From Buttiauxella gaviniae (GTDB taxonomy: Bacteria; Pseudomonadota; Gammaproteobacteria; Enterobacterales; Enterobacteriaceae), in assembly GCF_040786275.1 (NCBI RefSeq), contig NZ_JBFMVT010000002.1, forward strand, positions 3,782,001-3,846,000: a stretch of DNA of 64,000 bases, written 5' to 3'. The notes beneath the pieces are model-generated. The model saw nothing but the letters and a program-made list of their open reading frames with translations, made no database searches and was not told where the DNA came from. The translations under genes and the position numbers were made by a program. This document shows positions 52,710 through 62,978 of the stretch, in pieces; the first letter of the stretch is position 1; each line of letters begins with the position of its first letter.

Positions 52710-55081
52710 GTCGATTCCGGATGGCGATGCTGCTTTTTTCTTTGCCGCTGTATAGTTTTGGCGCGCAGGAAGATGACGCCTTGCCTCCGCCACCGGACGC
52801 TCAGGCGCTAAATCAACAGGCGCAGTTTCGCTTATCACTGGTTTTTAACCAGTGGGATAGCGGATTGGTGGTACCCGTCACGCAGCGCAACGGGCAATTT
52901 TTTGTTAGCCGCGCCGATTTGCAACGCGCGGGGCTGCCTGGGGATAAATTCACGGCGGACGAGGTGAATGTCTCCGCACAAAAAGATGTGCAAACCCAGT
53001 ACGACAGCGCCGGGCAACGGCTGTTGATGACCGTTCCCAACGAGTGGCTACCGAGTCAGGCGATTATGCTGGGTAAAAATGAGGCGAGTTTTAAACCCCT
53101 GAGCGGCACCGGCGCGCTATTCAATTACGATCTCTACGCAAGCCATGCGCAAAACAGCGGCAGCCAGGCGTCGGTCTGGCACGAATTACGGGTTTTTAGC
53201 GGCAACCTCAGTCTTTCTTCCACCGGCACATTTCGCCAGGATCTCTCCGGCTACAGTACCTCAAGCGGGGAAGGATACCGCCGCTACGACACAACCCTAA
53301 CCGGCACCGACGAAGAGGACATTCTCAGTTGGTCAGCGGGGGATGTGGTGAGTGACGCGCTAAGCTGGAGCAACAGCGTGCGCATGGGGGGCATTTCCAT
53401 TGGCCGCGATTTCTCCCTGCGCCCGGATTTAATCACCTATCCGCTGCCCGCGTTTTCCGGTGAGGCGGCGGTTCCCTCAACCGTGGATGTGTTTATCAAT
53501 GGCTATCGCAGCGGCAGTACGCAGTTGCAGCCTGGCCCGTTTACGCTCACCAATCTTCCCTATATTAACGGCTCCGGCGATGCGGTTCTGGTCACCACCG
53601 ATGCGCTGGGCCGCCAGGTTTCCACCACGCTCCCGTTCTATGTCGCCAGCGACTTACTGAAACCCGGTTTGAGCGATGGCGCATTCACCCTCGGCAACCT
53701 GCGCCGCGACTACGGCATCGATAATTTTTCCTACGGCCCGGCGGCGGCCAGCGGTTCGTATCGCTATGGCGTCAATGATTTCTGGACGCTGGAAAGCCAT
53801 GCCGAAGGGGCGCAATCCCTGGCGCTTGTCGGCGTTGGAACCCTGGTAAAACTCGGGCGATTTGGCGTGGTAAACGGAGCCTGGTCGCACAGTGAAATGC
53901 GCGGTCAGAGTGGGCAGCAAGTGAACTGGGGTTATCAGTACAACACCAATGTCTTTAATATCGGAACGCAGCACAGCCGACGCGACCGGGGATTTGGTAA
54001 CCTCGCGCTCTACGACTCCCCGGATAGTTATGACGATAATAATCAGCCCATCGCAAGCCTCAGCCGTAGCACCGATCAATACTCGCTCTCTGTGAATTTG
54101 GGGCGTTTCGGTAACCTGGGCGCGGCGTGGATTGACCTGCGTAGTTTTGATGATGACAAAACGCAGTTGCTCAATCTTTCCTGGAGCAAAAATCTATGGG
54201 GAAACAGCAGTTTTTATCTGGCGGCAAGCCACGACCCGGCGCAAAACGGCTGGAGCCTGGCGCTATCGCTACAGGTTCCGTTAGGGGCTTCCGACAATGC
54301 GGCCTTGAGTGTTGAAAGCACGCCGGATGCGGGCAGCTCGCAGCGGGTGAATTACAACCATGCGATGCCAAGCAACGGCGGTTTTAGCTGGAACATGGCC
54401 TATGCCCACCAAAGCAAGGATGATGATTATCAGCAGGCCACGCTCGGCTGGCGCAACAATAAAGTGGAATTGCAGGGCGGGGCGTACGGGCAGCGCGATA
54501 ACTACACCCAATGGGGGGAAATGGCCGGGTCGCTGGTGTTGATGGATAACACGTTGCTTGCGGCAAACCGCATTAACGATGCGTTTATGGTGGTCAGCAC
54601 CGATGGCTACCGTGATGTGACGGTTAATTTTGAAAACCAGCCGATAGGCACTACCGACGACGACGGCTACCTGCTGATTAGCGGCGTCTCCTCTTATTAC
54701 CCCGCTAATTACAGCATCAATACCCTTAATCTCCCGGCTGATACGCGTATAAAAGATACCGAACGCCGTGTGGCATTGCGCCGTCATTCCGGGTATTTAC
54801 TGGATTTCCCGATGGAGCAGCAGCGCGTCGCCAGCGTGATTTTACACGACAGCCAGGGCCACGCGTTGCCTGTTTCAAGCCAGGTTTATCGTTCCCTTCA
54901 ACCGCCTGTGCCGGTGGGGTATGACGGCATTGTGTACCTCGAAAATCTCAGTAACGTGAATCCGCTTACCGTCACAATGCCGGATGGCAAACGCTGTAGC
55001 GCAACCTTAACCCTCGACGATAACCTCGATCGCAAACTGAAAACGTACGGTCCTTTGCTGTGCCGCGAGGGGGCAAGATGA
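52685..55081 (+). CDS. Archaic-type outer-membrane usher (CsuD-like)
   Basis: 798 residues, the length of archaic/alternative ushers. The ATG at 52685 is used; an internal ATG at 52721 (MAMLLFSLPLYSFGAQ) gives a cleaner signal peptide and may be the true start. N-terminal usher domain, barrel strands with typical GGISIGRDFSLRPDLITYPLPAFSG, plug region PSTVDVFINGYRSGSTQLQPGPF, and a C-terminal domain with cysteines CSATLTL...LLCREG. Assembles and exports the pilus. Its stop overlaps the tip gene start. Confidence 0.9.
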   Translation: MAIRPGQLSRFRMAMLLFSLPLYSFGAQEDDALPPPPDAQALNQQAQFRLSLVFNQWDSGLVVPVTQRNGQFFVSRADLQRAGLPGDKFTADEVNVSAQKDVQTQYDSAGQRLLMTVPNEWLPSQAIMLGKNEASFKPLSGTGALFNYDLYASHAQNSGSQASVWHELRVFSGNLSLSSTGTFRQDLSGYSTSSGEGYRRYDTTLTGTDEEDILSWSAGDVVSDALSWSNSVRMGGISIGRDFSLRPDLITYPLPAFSGEAAVPSTVDVFINGYRSGSTQLQPGPFTLTNLPYINGSGDAVLVTTDALGRQVSTTLPFYVASDLLKPGLSDGAFTLGNLRRDYGIDNFSYGPAAASGSYRYGVNDFWTLESHAEGAQSLALVGVGTLVKLGRFGVVNGAWSHSEMRGQSGQQVNWGYQYNTNVFNIGTQHSRRDRGFGNLALYDSPDSYDDNNQPIASLSRSTDQYSLSVNLGRFGNLGAAWIDLRSFDDDKTQLLNLSWSKNLWGNSSFYLAASHDPAQNGWSLALSLQVPLGASDNAALSVESTPDAGSSQRVNYNHAMPSNGGFSWNMAYAHQSKDDDYQQATLGWRNNKVELQGGAYGQRDNYTQWGEMAGSLVLMDNTLLAANRINDAFMVVSTDGYRDVTVNFENQPIGTTDDDGYLLISGVSSYYPANYSINTLNLPADTRIKDTERRVALRRHSGYLLDFPMEQQRVASVILHDSQGHALPVSSQVYRSLQPPVPVGYDGIVYLENLSNVNPLTVTMPDGKRCSATLTLDDNLDRKLKTYGPLLCREGAR

Positions 55082-56037
55082 GGGGTATTTTGCTGGCGCT
55101 GCTGCTGTTTATCGCGCAACCGGTGAGCGCCGCCTGTACCCAGGGTGGGCAAAGCGGGGCGTTTGGCACCCAGAGTTCGTTCGTGATTAACTCCACCGTT
55201 CAGAACACCAGCACAACCCTGACGCTGGATTGCGACACCGTGCTTAATCTGTTGACCTCTGATTCCATAAAAATGACCTACCTCGGTGCCACGCCTGTGG
55301 TGAGCGGAACGCGCGGATTATTGCGTCGCACCGATGTGCCCACCAATCCTGATAATGTGCCGGTAGTGGTTTGCACCCAGGCGGCGTGCGCGGGGAGCAG
55401 CGAAGTGCAGGTCGGAGGGACATATACGTGGAGCGGCAACACGCTGCTGAATTTACTCGCCAGCAAACGCTACTCGTTACCGATTTATTTGCGCACCGTG
55501 GCCGGGCAGAACGTCAGCGCCGGGCCTTATCGCGTGGTGCTTAATTTGCGCCTCGACTGGAATATTTGCAGCCTCGGGGTGGCGGCGTGTCTGGCTTTTC
55601 AGACCGGCAACGGCAGCGTGGATATTGCCATCACCCTGACGATAACCAACGATTGCAGCACGATCTCGGCGCCGGCGGTAAATTTCGACAGCGCCCCGCT
55701 GGTGCAAAATTTCAAAAGTATTTCGCAAAGTATTGCCATCACGTGTACCAAAGGCAGCAGCTATACCGTGGGCGTCAGCAATGGCGCGAATGCCTCGGGG
55801 AATGTGCGGCGCATGAAAAGCGGCAATAACTATATGAGCTATGAAATCTACAAATCCAACGGGACTGACCGCTGGGGGAGTCTGGGTGCTGAGCGCTGGG
55901 CAAGTGCGGCCTCTTCTGGCCTGAGCAGCGATGGGTTATTGCGTAATTACAATTACGTGGCGAAGGTGCTGACCACGCAAACCACACCCCCCGCAGGGAG
56001 TTATATTGATACGCTGGTGGTGGATGTGGCGTTTTGA
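55078..56037 (+). CDS. Csu-type tip adhesin with two SCPU-like domains (CsuE-like)
   Basis: 319 residues from the ATG at 55078 (GAGGGGG upstream, ATGA overlap with the usher). Signal peptide ILLALLLFIAQPVSA. The mature N-terminal domain (CTQGGQSGAFGTQSSFVIN...) is followed after about residue 180 by a second, pilin-like domain (CSTISAPAVNFDSAPLV, ITCTKGSSYTVGVSNG) ending in the donor strand YIDTLVVDVAF. Two-domain tip subunits bind hydrophobic surfaces in Acinetobacter Csu pili. End of the operon. Confidence 0.85.
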   Translation: MRGILLALLLFIAQPVSAACTQGGQSGAFGTQSSFVINSTVQNTSTTLTLDCDTVLNLLTSDSIKMTYLGATPVVSGTRGLLRRTDVPTNPDNVPVVVCTQAACAGSSEVQVGGTYTWSGNTLLNLLASKRYSLPIYLRTVAGQNVSAGPYRVVLNLRLDWNICSLGVAACLAFQTGNGSVDIAITLTITNDCSTISAPAVNFDSAPLVQNFKSISQSIAITCTKGSSYTVGVSNGANASGNVRRMKSGNNYMSYEIYKSNGTDRWGSLGAERWASAASSGLSSDGLLRNYNYVAKVLTTQTTPPAGSYIDTLVVDVAF

Positions 56038-56067
56038 GACAGGAAATGGGGTTTTACCTCTAAAGGT

Positions 56068-56507
56068 GAGATCTTTAAGCTGCTGAGGTTTTCCGTTCAC
56101 CCAAGCGTTCGGCTTTTCCATGTAATTATTGCTAACGGTGAACGTGCCAGGGGAATGACGCCATTCCCCTGGCGACCCCGACGCCCGGCAAGTAAATCGC
56201 CGCTAAAGCGGTAAACCCCCGTTTTCCCCCAACATTCAGGGTCGTTCGCGACTCGTTCCCGACGGTCGCTCTCTCACGTGGTTCCCGACCACGTGACCCT
56301 GACTGAAGGGGAAAAACCGGGGCGATTTAAGCCGGGAACAAGGGCGTTGCTGCAAATTTCAGGAATATTGTCGCGTTGGCTTTGCTGCTAAATCTAAAGC
56401 GATGCCGTGCAAAAGTAATAACGCGCAGTGGAAACGAGGGTTTTGAGCCCGGCAAGTAAATCACCGTGCTTCCGGTGAACGGAAAACCTCTGCACTTTAC
56501 AGATCTC
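56068..56507. mobile_element. MITE-like non-coding element with 34-bp inverted repeats
   Basis: Left end (56068-56101) and right end (56474-56507) are inverted repeats: GAGATCT, ten variable bases, then a perfect 17-mer GAGGTTTTCCGTTCACC, mirrored at the right. Inside are an 11-bp perfect hairpin GCCAGGGGAAT / ATTCCCCTGGC (56146-56173) and a nested stem from CCCGGC (56184) to GCCGGG (56336). The nested stem contains TTTTCCCC/GGGGAAAA, CAGGGTC/GACCCTG and TCACGTGGT/ACCACGTGA pairs. The phrase GCCCGGCAAGTAAATC occurs twice (56183 and 56447). No open frame codes for a protein. Origin as a transposon-derived miniature element is an inference. Confidence 0.6.
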
Positions 56508-56556
56508 GCCCTAAAAGATTGCCAGAAGGAGAGAGGATCGCCCCCCTAATTTCACG

Positions 56557-56583
56557 TAAAGTTTCCCAACCCCATGCCGATAA
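56557..56583 (+). promoter_or_regulatory. FliA (sigma-28) promoter of tar-tap-cheRBYZ
   Basis: TAAAGTTT, 11-base spacer, GCCGATAA: identical to the FliA consensus. 31 bases before the tar ATG. Confidence 0.96.
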
Positions 56584-56614
56584 CACCCATAAGAAATCAT
56601 TACAAGGGTGTTAT

Positions 56615-58276
56615 ATGTTGAACCGTATTCGCGTTGTCACCATGCTAATGATGGTGCTGGTGGTGTTTGCACTCCTCCAACTCATCTCAGGCGGAATGTT
56701 TTTTAACTCTCTCAAGCAAAATAACGACAGCTTTAAAGTCGCAAGAGATCTGCGCATTCAGCAATCTGAACTGGCAAACACCTGGGAACTGATGCTGCAA
56801 ACGCGCATCAACCTCAGCCGCTCGGCTGCCCGTATGATGATGGATGCCAGCAACGGCCAAAGCTCGGCAAAAACGGAGCTGCTGAGCAACGCGAAGAAAA
56901 CCCTTTCTGAGGCGCAAAAACATTACGCGCTGTTTAAACAAATTCCCGCCATTAACCCTGAAATTGAAACCGCTGTGCAGGGCATTGATGACGACTACCA
57001 GAACTACAATCAGGCGCTGAATGAGCTGGTGGGGTATCTGGAAAGCGGCAATATGGACGCCTATTTTGCGCAGTCCACCCAGAGCCTGCAAAACGCGCTG
57101 GAAAAAGAGTTTGCTGGTTACATCGCGCTCAATGACCGCATCTACGAACACTCTTTCACGGCCAGTAACGACGATTACAACTTTGCGAAATGGCAGATTG
57201 CTTGCCTTGCGTTGGCGCTGTTCTCCGTGATTTTGCTGGTGTGGTTCGGCATGCGCCGCATTCTGCTCCAGCCGCTGGCGGTGGTTATCGGCCATATCCG
57301 TGAAATTGCTAACGGAAATCTGACCGAAAATATCGTCTCCAGCGGTCGCAATGAAATCAGCGAACTGACCTCCAGCGTACGCCACATGCAGCAAGAGCTG
57401 ATTATTACCGTCGGCAGCGTGCGCGATGGGTCTGATGCCATTTACAGCGGTGCGTCTGAAATTGCCGCCGGAAATAACGACCTTTCTTCCCGTACCGAAC
57501 AGCAAGCCGCATCGCTTGAAGAGACCGCCGCCAGCATGGAACAACTCACCGCGACGGTGAAACAGAACGCCGAAAATGCCCGTCAGGCTTCGCAACTGGC
57601 ATTAAGCGCCTCCGAAACGGCCCAGCGCGGCGGCAAAGTGGTGGATGGCGTGGTGAAAACCATGCACGACATCGCCGGTTCCTCGAAAAAAATCGCCGAT
57701 ATTACCGGTGTAATTGACGGCATTGCTTTCCAGACCAACATTCTGGCGCTCAACGCCGCGGTAGAAGCCGCGCGTGCGGGTGAGCAGGGGCGTGGATTCG
57801 CGGTGGTTGCGGGAGAAGTGCGAAACCTTGCGCAGCGCAGTGCGCAGGCCGCCAAAGAGATCAAATCCCTGATTGAAGATTCTGTTTCTCGCGTCGATAC
57901 CGGCTCGGTGCTGGTAGAAAGCGCGGGGGAAACCATGAGCGACATCGTGAATGCGGTCACCCGCGTCACCGACATTATGGGCGAAATCGCCTCTGCCTCC
58001 GACGAGCAAAGCCGGGGCATCGACCAGGTGGCGCTGGCGGTGTCAGAGATGGACCGCGTCACCCAGCAGAACGCTTCGCTTGTGGAAGAGTCTGCCTCTG
58101 CCGCGGCGGCGCTGGAAGAACAAGCCAGCATGCTGAACCAACTGGTTGCCGCCTTCCGTTTAACCACAGAACCTGCGCTAACGCCTGCCGTAACGGCAAA
58201 GACTTCATCTGCTCCGGCGCTCAAACCGAGTAAACCAGCCGCGAGCGGGCATGACGATAACTGGGAAACTTTCTAA
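56615..58276 (+). CDS. tar: Aspartate-type methyl-accepting chemotaxis protein Tar
   Basis: 553 residues, exactly the E. coli Tar length, from the ATG at 56615 (AAGGG upstream). Two membrane helices flank a periplasmic four-helix domain. The aspartate-binding arginines are kept in [14 protein letters not shown] and a threonine in [13 protein letters not shown] follows, then methylation helices and the hairpin tip [20 protein letters not shown]. The C-terminal pentapeptide NWETF, the CheR/CheB docking site, is present. Senses aspartate (and maltose via binding protein in E. coli). First gene of the receptor/che operon. Confidence 0.95.
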   Translation: MLNRIRVVTMLMMVLVVFALLQLISGGMFFNSLKQNNDSFKVARDLRIQQSELANTWELMLQTRINLSRSAARMMMDASNGQSSAKTELLSNAKKTLSEAQKHYALFKQIPAINPEIETAVQGIDDDYQNYNQALNELVGYLESGNMDAYFAQSTQSLQNALEKEFAGYIALNDRIYEHSFTASNDDYNFAKWQIACLALALFSVILLVWFGMRRILLQPLAVVIGHIREIANGNLTENIVSSGRNEISELTSSVRHMQQELIITVGSVRDGSDAIYSGASEIAAGNNDLSSRTEQQAASLEETAASMEQLTATVKQNAENARQASQLALSASETAQRGGKVVDGVVKTMHDIAGSSKKIADITGVIDGIAFQTNILALNAAVEAARAGEQGRGFAVVAGEVRNLAQRSAQAAKEIKSLIEDSVSRVDTGSVLVESAGETMSDIVNAVTRVTDIMGEIASASDEQSRGIDQVALAVSEMDRVTQQNASLVEESASAAAALEEQASMLNQLVAAFRLTTEPALTPAVTAKTSSAPALKPSKPAASGHDDNWETF

Positions 58277-58323
58277 GAATCATTAATGAATGGCCGGCAG
58301 ACGTGTCGGCTCGAGGGGCTGTG

Positions 58324-59928
58324 ATGTTCAACCGTATCCGAATTTCGACCACTCTGTTGTTAATCTTAATCGTCTGCGGCTTATTGCAGATTGGGAGTAA
58401 TGGACTCTCCTTTTGGGCATTCAGGGATGACTTTCAGAATCTAAAAATGGTTGAAGTCGGGAACCAACAGCGCGACACCTTGACCCAAAGCCGCGCGGCG
58501 CTTCTACAGGCCAGCACCGCGTTAAGTCGTGCCGGTACGCTGACGGCGCTCAGTTATCCACCCGAAGATATTAAACGCCTGATGGCCAGCGCGCGCGGCA
58601 GCCTGAAACAGGCTGATATGCTGTTTAACCAGTTTCTGGAAATCCCACTGCTGACCAAAGACAGCGAAGAGATGATGGCGTCGACCAAAAAGAGCTACGC
58701 CACTTATCGCGATGATTTGCAGCACCAGGCGACCTGGCTTGAAAGCAATCAGCTTTCTGATTTCCTCAGCGCGCCGATTCAAAAGTCGCAGGATATTTTT
58801 GATGCGAATTTCAACGCCTGGCAGCAGAGCATTAACGACACGGTGGCGGCTTCCAGCGAAGACAGCAAACTCAATTACCAGATCTCGGCGATTATTTTTG
58901 CCAGCGTCACGGTGATTGCCATTCTGATGCTGATTGGTTCGATTATCTGGTCGCGCAGAATGCTGGTGCAGCCGCTGGAAATCGTCCGCAATCACTTCGA
59001 ACACATCGCTACTGGCGACCTGGCGCACCCGATTCACGTCTACGGCCGCAATGAAATTTCAGAGATTTTCCGCAGCCTGAAAAACATGCAGCAGGCGTTG
59101 AAAGAGACGGTGCACCAAGTCCGCCAGGGTAGCAGCGCGATGCATACGGGTATCGCCGAAATTGCCGCAGGCAATAACGATCTCTCGTCGCGCACCGAAC
59201 AGCAGGCCGCATCGCTGGCTGAAACGGCCGCCAGTATGGAGCAGCTCACCGCCACGGTTAGCCAGAATGCCGATAACGCCCGCCAGGCGGCACAGCTTTC
59301 ACGCACTGCGGCAGACACCGCGCAGCAAGGCGGTCAGCAGGCGGCAAATGTGGCGCGCACCATGCATGACATCGCCGGAAGTTCGAAGAAGATCGGCGAT
59401 ATCACCAGCGTCATCGACGGCATTGCTTTCCAGACCAACATTCTGGCGCTCAACGCTGCGGTAGAAGCCGCGCGTGCCGGTGAGCAAGGGCGCGGATTTG
59501 CGGTGGTGGCAGGCGAGGTGCGCAATCTGGCGCAACGCAGTGCGCAGGCGGCAAAAGAGATCAAAGTGCTGATTGAAGAGTCGGTGAACCGCGTGCAGCA
59601 AGGCTCGCAACTGGTGGATACCGCCGCAACCACCATGGCGGAAATTGTCCGTTCGGTCACTCAGGTCAACGACATCATGGGGGAAATTGCTTCCGCATCT
59701 GATGAACAACGCCGGGGGATCGAGCAGGTGGCGCAAGCCGTCAGCCAGATGGATCAGGTGACACAACAAAACGCCGCGCTGGTGGAAGAAGCGGCGGCAG
59801 CAACCGATGCCCTGGCAAACCAGGCCGAACACCTTAGCGGTGTGGTAGCGGTATTTAATCTGGAAAATGTCGCTGATGAAGAGGCAAGCCAAGATTTAGT
59901 AACCAACGGGGTGCTCGTCACCTCCTGA
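58324..59928 (+). CDS. tap: Dipeptide-type methyl-accepting chemotaxis protein Tap
   Basis: 534 residues from the ATG at 58324 (GAGGGG upstream). The N-terminus [27 protein letters not shown] and [11 protein letters not shown] are almost those of E. coli Tap. HAMP starts near [20 protein letters not shown], and the signalling tip is intact. It has no NWETF tail, as in E. coli Tap, so it depends on Tar-type receptors for adaptation. In E. coli it senses dipeptides through DppA. Confidence 0.94.
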   Translation: MFNRIRISTTLLLILIVCGLLQIGSNGLSFWAFRDDFQNLKMVEVGNQQRDTLTQSRAALLQASTALSRAGTLTALSYPPEDIKRLMASARGSLKQADMLFNQFLEIPLLTKDSEEMMASTKKSYATYRDDLQHQATWLESNQLSDFLSAPIQKSQDIFDANFNAWQQSINDTVAASSEDSKLNYQISAIIFASVTVIAILMLIGSIIWSRRMLVQPLEIVRNHFEHIATGDLAHPIHVYGRNEISEIFRSLKNMQQALKETVHQVRQGSSAMHTGIAEIAAGNNDLSSRTEQQAASLAETAASMEQLTATVSQNADNARQAAQLSRTAADTAQQGGQQAANVARTMHDIAGSSKKIGDITSVIDGIAFQTNILALNAAVEAARAGEQGRGFAVVAGEVRNLAQRSAQAAKEIKVLIEESVNRVQQGSQLVDTAATTMAEIVRSVTQVNDIMGEIASASDEQRRGIEQVAQAVSQMDQVTQQNAALVEEAAAATDALANQAEHLSGVVAVFNLENVADEEASQDLVTNGVLVTS

Positions 59929-59959
59929 TTGTGATTATGAATGTGATTGAGAAGGCGCT

Positions 59960-60826
59960 ATGACATCACCCCTGTCCAACGGACAAACGTCATTAATGTT
60001 ACAGATGACACAGCGTCTACCGCTATCCGATACCCATTTTCGTCGGATATGCCAGTTGATTTACCAGCGCGCAGGTATTGTGCTGGCCGATCACAAGCGC
60101 GACATGGTTTACAACCGTCTGGTGCGCCGTCTGCGCACCCTGGGACTGGAGGATTTTGGGCATTACTTGAACATGCTGGAAGCCAACGGCAGCAATGCCG
60201 AATGGCAGGCGTTTATTAATTCCCTGACCACCAATCTGACGGCGTTTTTTCGCGAAGGTCACCACTTTCCCATTCTTGCTGAGCATGCACGAAAACGCAG
60301 TGGGGAATACAAAGTCTGGAGCGCTGCGGCGTCCACGGGAGAGGAGCCGTACTCCATCGCTATTACGCTTGCCGATGTTTTGGGTATGGCGCCTGGCCGC
60401 TGGAAAGTGTTCGCCAGCGATATTGACACCCAGGTGCTGGAGAAAGCCCAGAGCGCTATTTATCGTCAGGATGAGCTGAAAACGCTGGCTCCGCTCCAGA
60501 TGCAGCGCTATTTCATGCGCGGCACCGGGCCGCACGAAGGGCTGGTGCGGGTGCGTAGTGATTTGGTCAGCCATATGGAATTTGCGCCGATTAACCTGCT
60601 GGATAAGCAAGCACCCATTCCGGGGCCGTTTGATGCCATTTTCTGTCGCAATGTGATGATTTATTTCGACAAAGCAACGCAGCAGCAAATCTTGCAGCGC
60701 TTTGTGCCGCTGCTAAAACCGGGCGGATTGCTGTTTGCCGGGCATTCGGAGAATTTTAGCAACCTCAGCCGCGAGTTTTTACTGCGTGGGCAGACCGTGT
60801 ATGGGCTGAGTAAGGAAAGGTCATGA
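59960..60826 (+). CDS. cheR: Chemotaxis protein methyltransferase CheR
   Basis: 288 residues. N-terminal helical substrate-binding part ([27 protein letters not shown]), then a Rossmann SAM-binding domain with [16 protein letters not shown] and [14 protein letters not shown]. The beta-subdomain that binds NWETF lies within the second half. Methylates receptor glutamates. It overlaps cheB by 4 bp. Confidence 0.97.
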   Translation: MTSPLSNGQTSLMLQMTQRLPLSDTHFRRICQLIYQRAGIVLADHKRDMVYNRLVRRLRTLGLEDFGHYLNMLEANGSNAEWQAFINSLTTNLTAFFREGHHFPILAEHARKRSGEYKVWSAAASTGEEPYSIAITLADVLGMAPGRWKVFASDIDTQVLEKAQSAIYRQDELKTLAPLQMQRYFMRGTGPHEGLVRVRSDLVSHMEFAPINLLDKQAPIPGPFDAIFCRNVMIYFDKATQQQILQRFVPLLKPGGLLFAGHSENFSNLSREFLLRGQTVYGLSKERS

Positions 60827-61872
60827 CAAAAATAACCGTCCTGTGTGTCGATGATTCCGCCCTGATGCGCCAGATCATGACAGAAATCGTCAATAGTCAC
60901 GATGACATGGAAATGGTGGCGACAGCCCCGGACCCGCTGGTGGCGCGTGATTTAATTAAGAAATTCAACCCGGACGTGCTGACCCTGGATGTGGAAATGC
61001 CGCGTATGGACGGGCTGGATTTTCTCGAAAAACTGATGCGCCTGCGCCCCATGCCGGTGGTGATGGTTTCCTCCCTGACCGGAAAAGGCTCGGAAGTGAC
61101 GTTGCGTGCCCTGGAGCTGGGCGCGATTGATTTTGTCACTAAACCGCAACTGGGTATTCGCGAAGGGATGCTCGCCTACAGCGAAACCATCGCGGAAAAA
61201 GTGCGCACTGCGGCGAAGGCCAAACTGGCTGCCCGTGCGCCAAGTGCGGCCCCCATGCTGCTGAAAGCCGGGCCGCTTCTGAGTTCGGAAAAGCTGATTG
61301 CGATTGGGGCGTCCACCGGCGGCACCGAGGCGATTCGCCATGTGCTCCAGCCGCTGCCGCTTTCAAGCCCGGCGGTGCTAATCACGCAGCATATGCCGCC
61401 AGGGTTTACGCGCTCGTTTGCTGACCGGCTCAATAAACTTTGCCAGATAACGGTGAAAGAGGCCGAGGATGGCGAGCGTGTACTCCCGGGGCACGCCTAT
61501 ATCGCCCCTGGCGATAAACATATGGAGCTTGCCCGCAGCGGGGCGAACTACCAAATCAAGATTCATGACGGCCCGCCCGTAAACCGGCATCGTCCGGCAG
61601 TGGATGTGCTGTTCCATTCGGTTGCGAAGTTCGCCGGGCGAAATGCCGTGGGCGTGATTCTGACGGGAATGGGGAGTGACGGCGCGGCGGGGATGCTGGC
61701 GATGCATAAAGCCGGGGCATGGACCATCGCCCAAAACGAAGCAAGTTGTGTGGTGTTCGGCATGCCGCGTGAGGCCATTAACAGCGGTGGCGTCAGCGAA
61801 GTGGTCGATTTAAGTCAAATCAGCCAGCAGATGCTGGCGAAAATTAGTGCCGGACAGGCAATACGTATTTAA
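60823..61872 (+). CDS. cheB: Chemotaxis methylesterase/response regulator CheB
   Basis: 349 residues. Receiver domain with Asp10/Asp11 in CVDDSALMR and phospho-acceptor Asp56 in [12 protein letters not shown]. The C-terminal esterase/deamidase domain has the nucleophilic serine in [12 protein letters not shown], a histidine in [10 protein letters not shown] and an aspartate in [11 protein letters not shown]. Demethylates and deamidates receptors; activated by CheA phosphorylation. Confidence 0.97.
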   Translation: MTKITVLCVDDSALMRQIMTEIVNSHDDMEMVATAPDPLVARDLIKKFNPDVLTLDVEMPRMDGLDFLEKLMRLRPMPVVMVSSLTGKGSEVTLRALELGAIDFVTKPQLGIREGMLAYSETIAEKVRTAAKAKLAARAPSAAPMLLKAGPLLSSEKLIAIGASTGGTEAIRHVLQPLPLSSPAVLITQHMPPGFTRSFADRLNKLCQITVKEAEDGERVLPGHAYIAPGDKHMELARSGANYQIKIHDGPPVNRHRPAVDVLFHSVAKFAGRNAVGVILTGMGSDGAAGMLAMHKAGAWTIAQNEASCVVFGMPREAINSGGVSEVVDLSQISQQMLAKISAGQAIRI

Positions 61873-61889
61873 CAGAGGAGCCGTAGTAA

Positions 61890-62279
<390 letters not shown>

Positions 62280-62289
62280 GGAGAGGCTC

Positions 62290-62934
62290 ATGCACTCATC
62301 TACTAATCCCGCGTCAGAGTTACATTCAACCGGCGATATTATCGTTCGGATAGGCAGCCTGACCCGTATGCTGCGCGACAGCTTACGCGAGCTGGGCCTT
62401 GATCAAGCGATTGCCGAAGCGGCGGAAGCAATTCCCGATGCCCGTGACCGTCTGGACTATGTGGTGCAGATGACCGCGCAGGCGGCGGAACGTGCGCTGA
62501 ACTGTGTGGAGTTATCGCAGCCGCATCAGAACAAACTGGAATCCGACGCCAAAGCCTTAACCGGCCGCTGGGATGCCTGGTTTGAAAATCCTATCGAGCT
62601 TGGGGACGCCCGTGAGCTGGTCACCGATACGCGCAGCTATCTTTCCGGCGTGCCGTCTCACACCAGTTTTACTAACGCCCAGCTTCTGGAAATTATGATG
62701 GCGCAAGATTTCCAGGATCTCACCGGCCAGGTGATCAAACGTATGATGGACGTTATCCAGGAAATTGAACGCCAGTTGTTAATGGTGTTGATGGAAAACA
62801 TGCCGGAGCTGGATGCGCGTGCGAAGCGTCCTGCCGATAGCCTGCTCAATGGCCCACAAATGAACGCCAGTGCGGCGGGCGTGGTGGCAAGCCAGGATCA
62901 GGTTGATGATTTGCTGGATAGTTTAGGGTTTTAA
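62290..62934 (+). CDS. cheZ: CheY-P phosphatase CheZ
   Basis: 214 residues, the E. coli length. Long helical hairpin with the catalytic glutamine in [16 protein letters not shown] and a flexible linker leading to the C-terminal CheY-binding helix [13 protein letters not shown]. Dephosphorylates CheY. Eleven bases after cheY. Confidence 0.97.
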   Translation: MHSSTNPASELHSTGDIIVRIGSLTRMLRDSLRELGLDQAIAEAAEAIPDARDRLDYVVQMTAQAAERALNCVELSQPHQNKLESDAKALTGRWDAWFENPIELGDARELVTDTRSYLSGVPSHTSFTNAQLLEIMMAQDFQDLTGQVIKRMMDVIQEIERQLLMVLMENMPELDARAKRPADSLLNGPQMNASAAGVVASQDQVDDLLDSLGF

Positions 62935-62942
62935 TTATTGCT

Positions 62943-62966
62943 ACTGTGCCCCATGCGGGGCACAGT
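62943..62966. terminator. Hairpin between cheZ and the LysR-type gene
   Basis: ACTGTGCCCC, loop ATGC, GGGGCACAGT: ten perfect pairs between convergent genes. T runs are poor on the plus strand and better on the minus strand side (AATAATTAAAA). Confidence 0.7.
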
Positions 62967-62978
62967 GTGATGAGTATT

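Noticed and set aside
49013-56614. Disruption of a single chemotaxis operon by the inserted genes
   Set aside because: In E. coli motAB-cheAW and tar-tap-cheRBYZ are already separate FliA operons, and the tar promoter is intact here, so the insertion need not break expression.
57583-58224. Long antisense frame (about 210 codons) opposite the signalling domain of tar, with a similar one opposite tap
   Set aside because: Codon bias of highly conserved receptor domains opens the opposite strand; the translated sequence is Ser/Ala/Arg-rich without a family, and no ribosome site is present.
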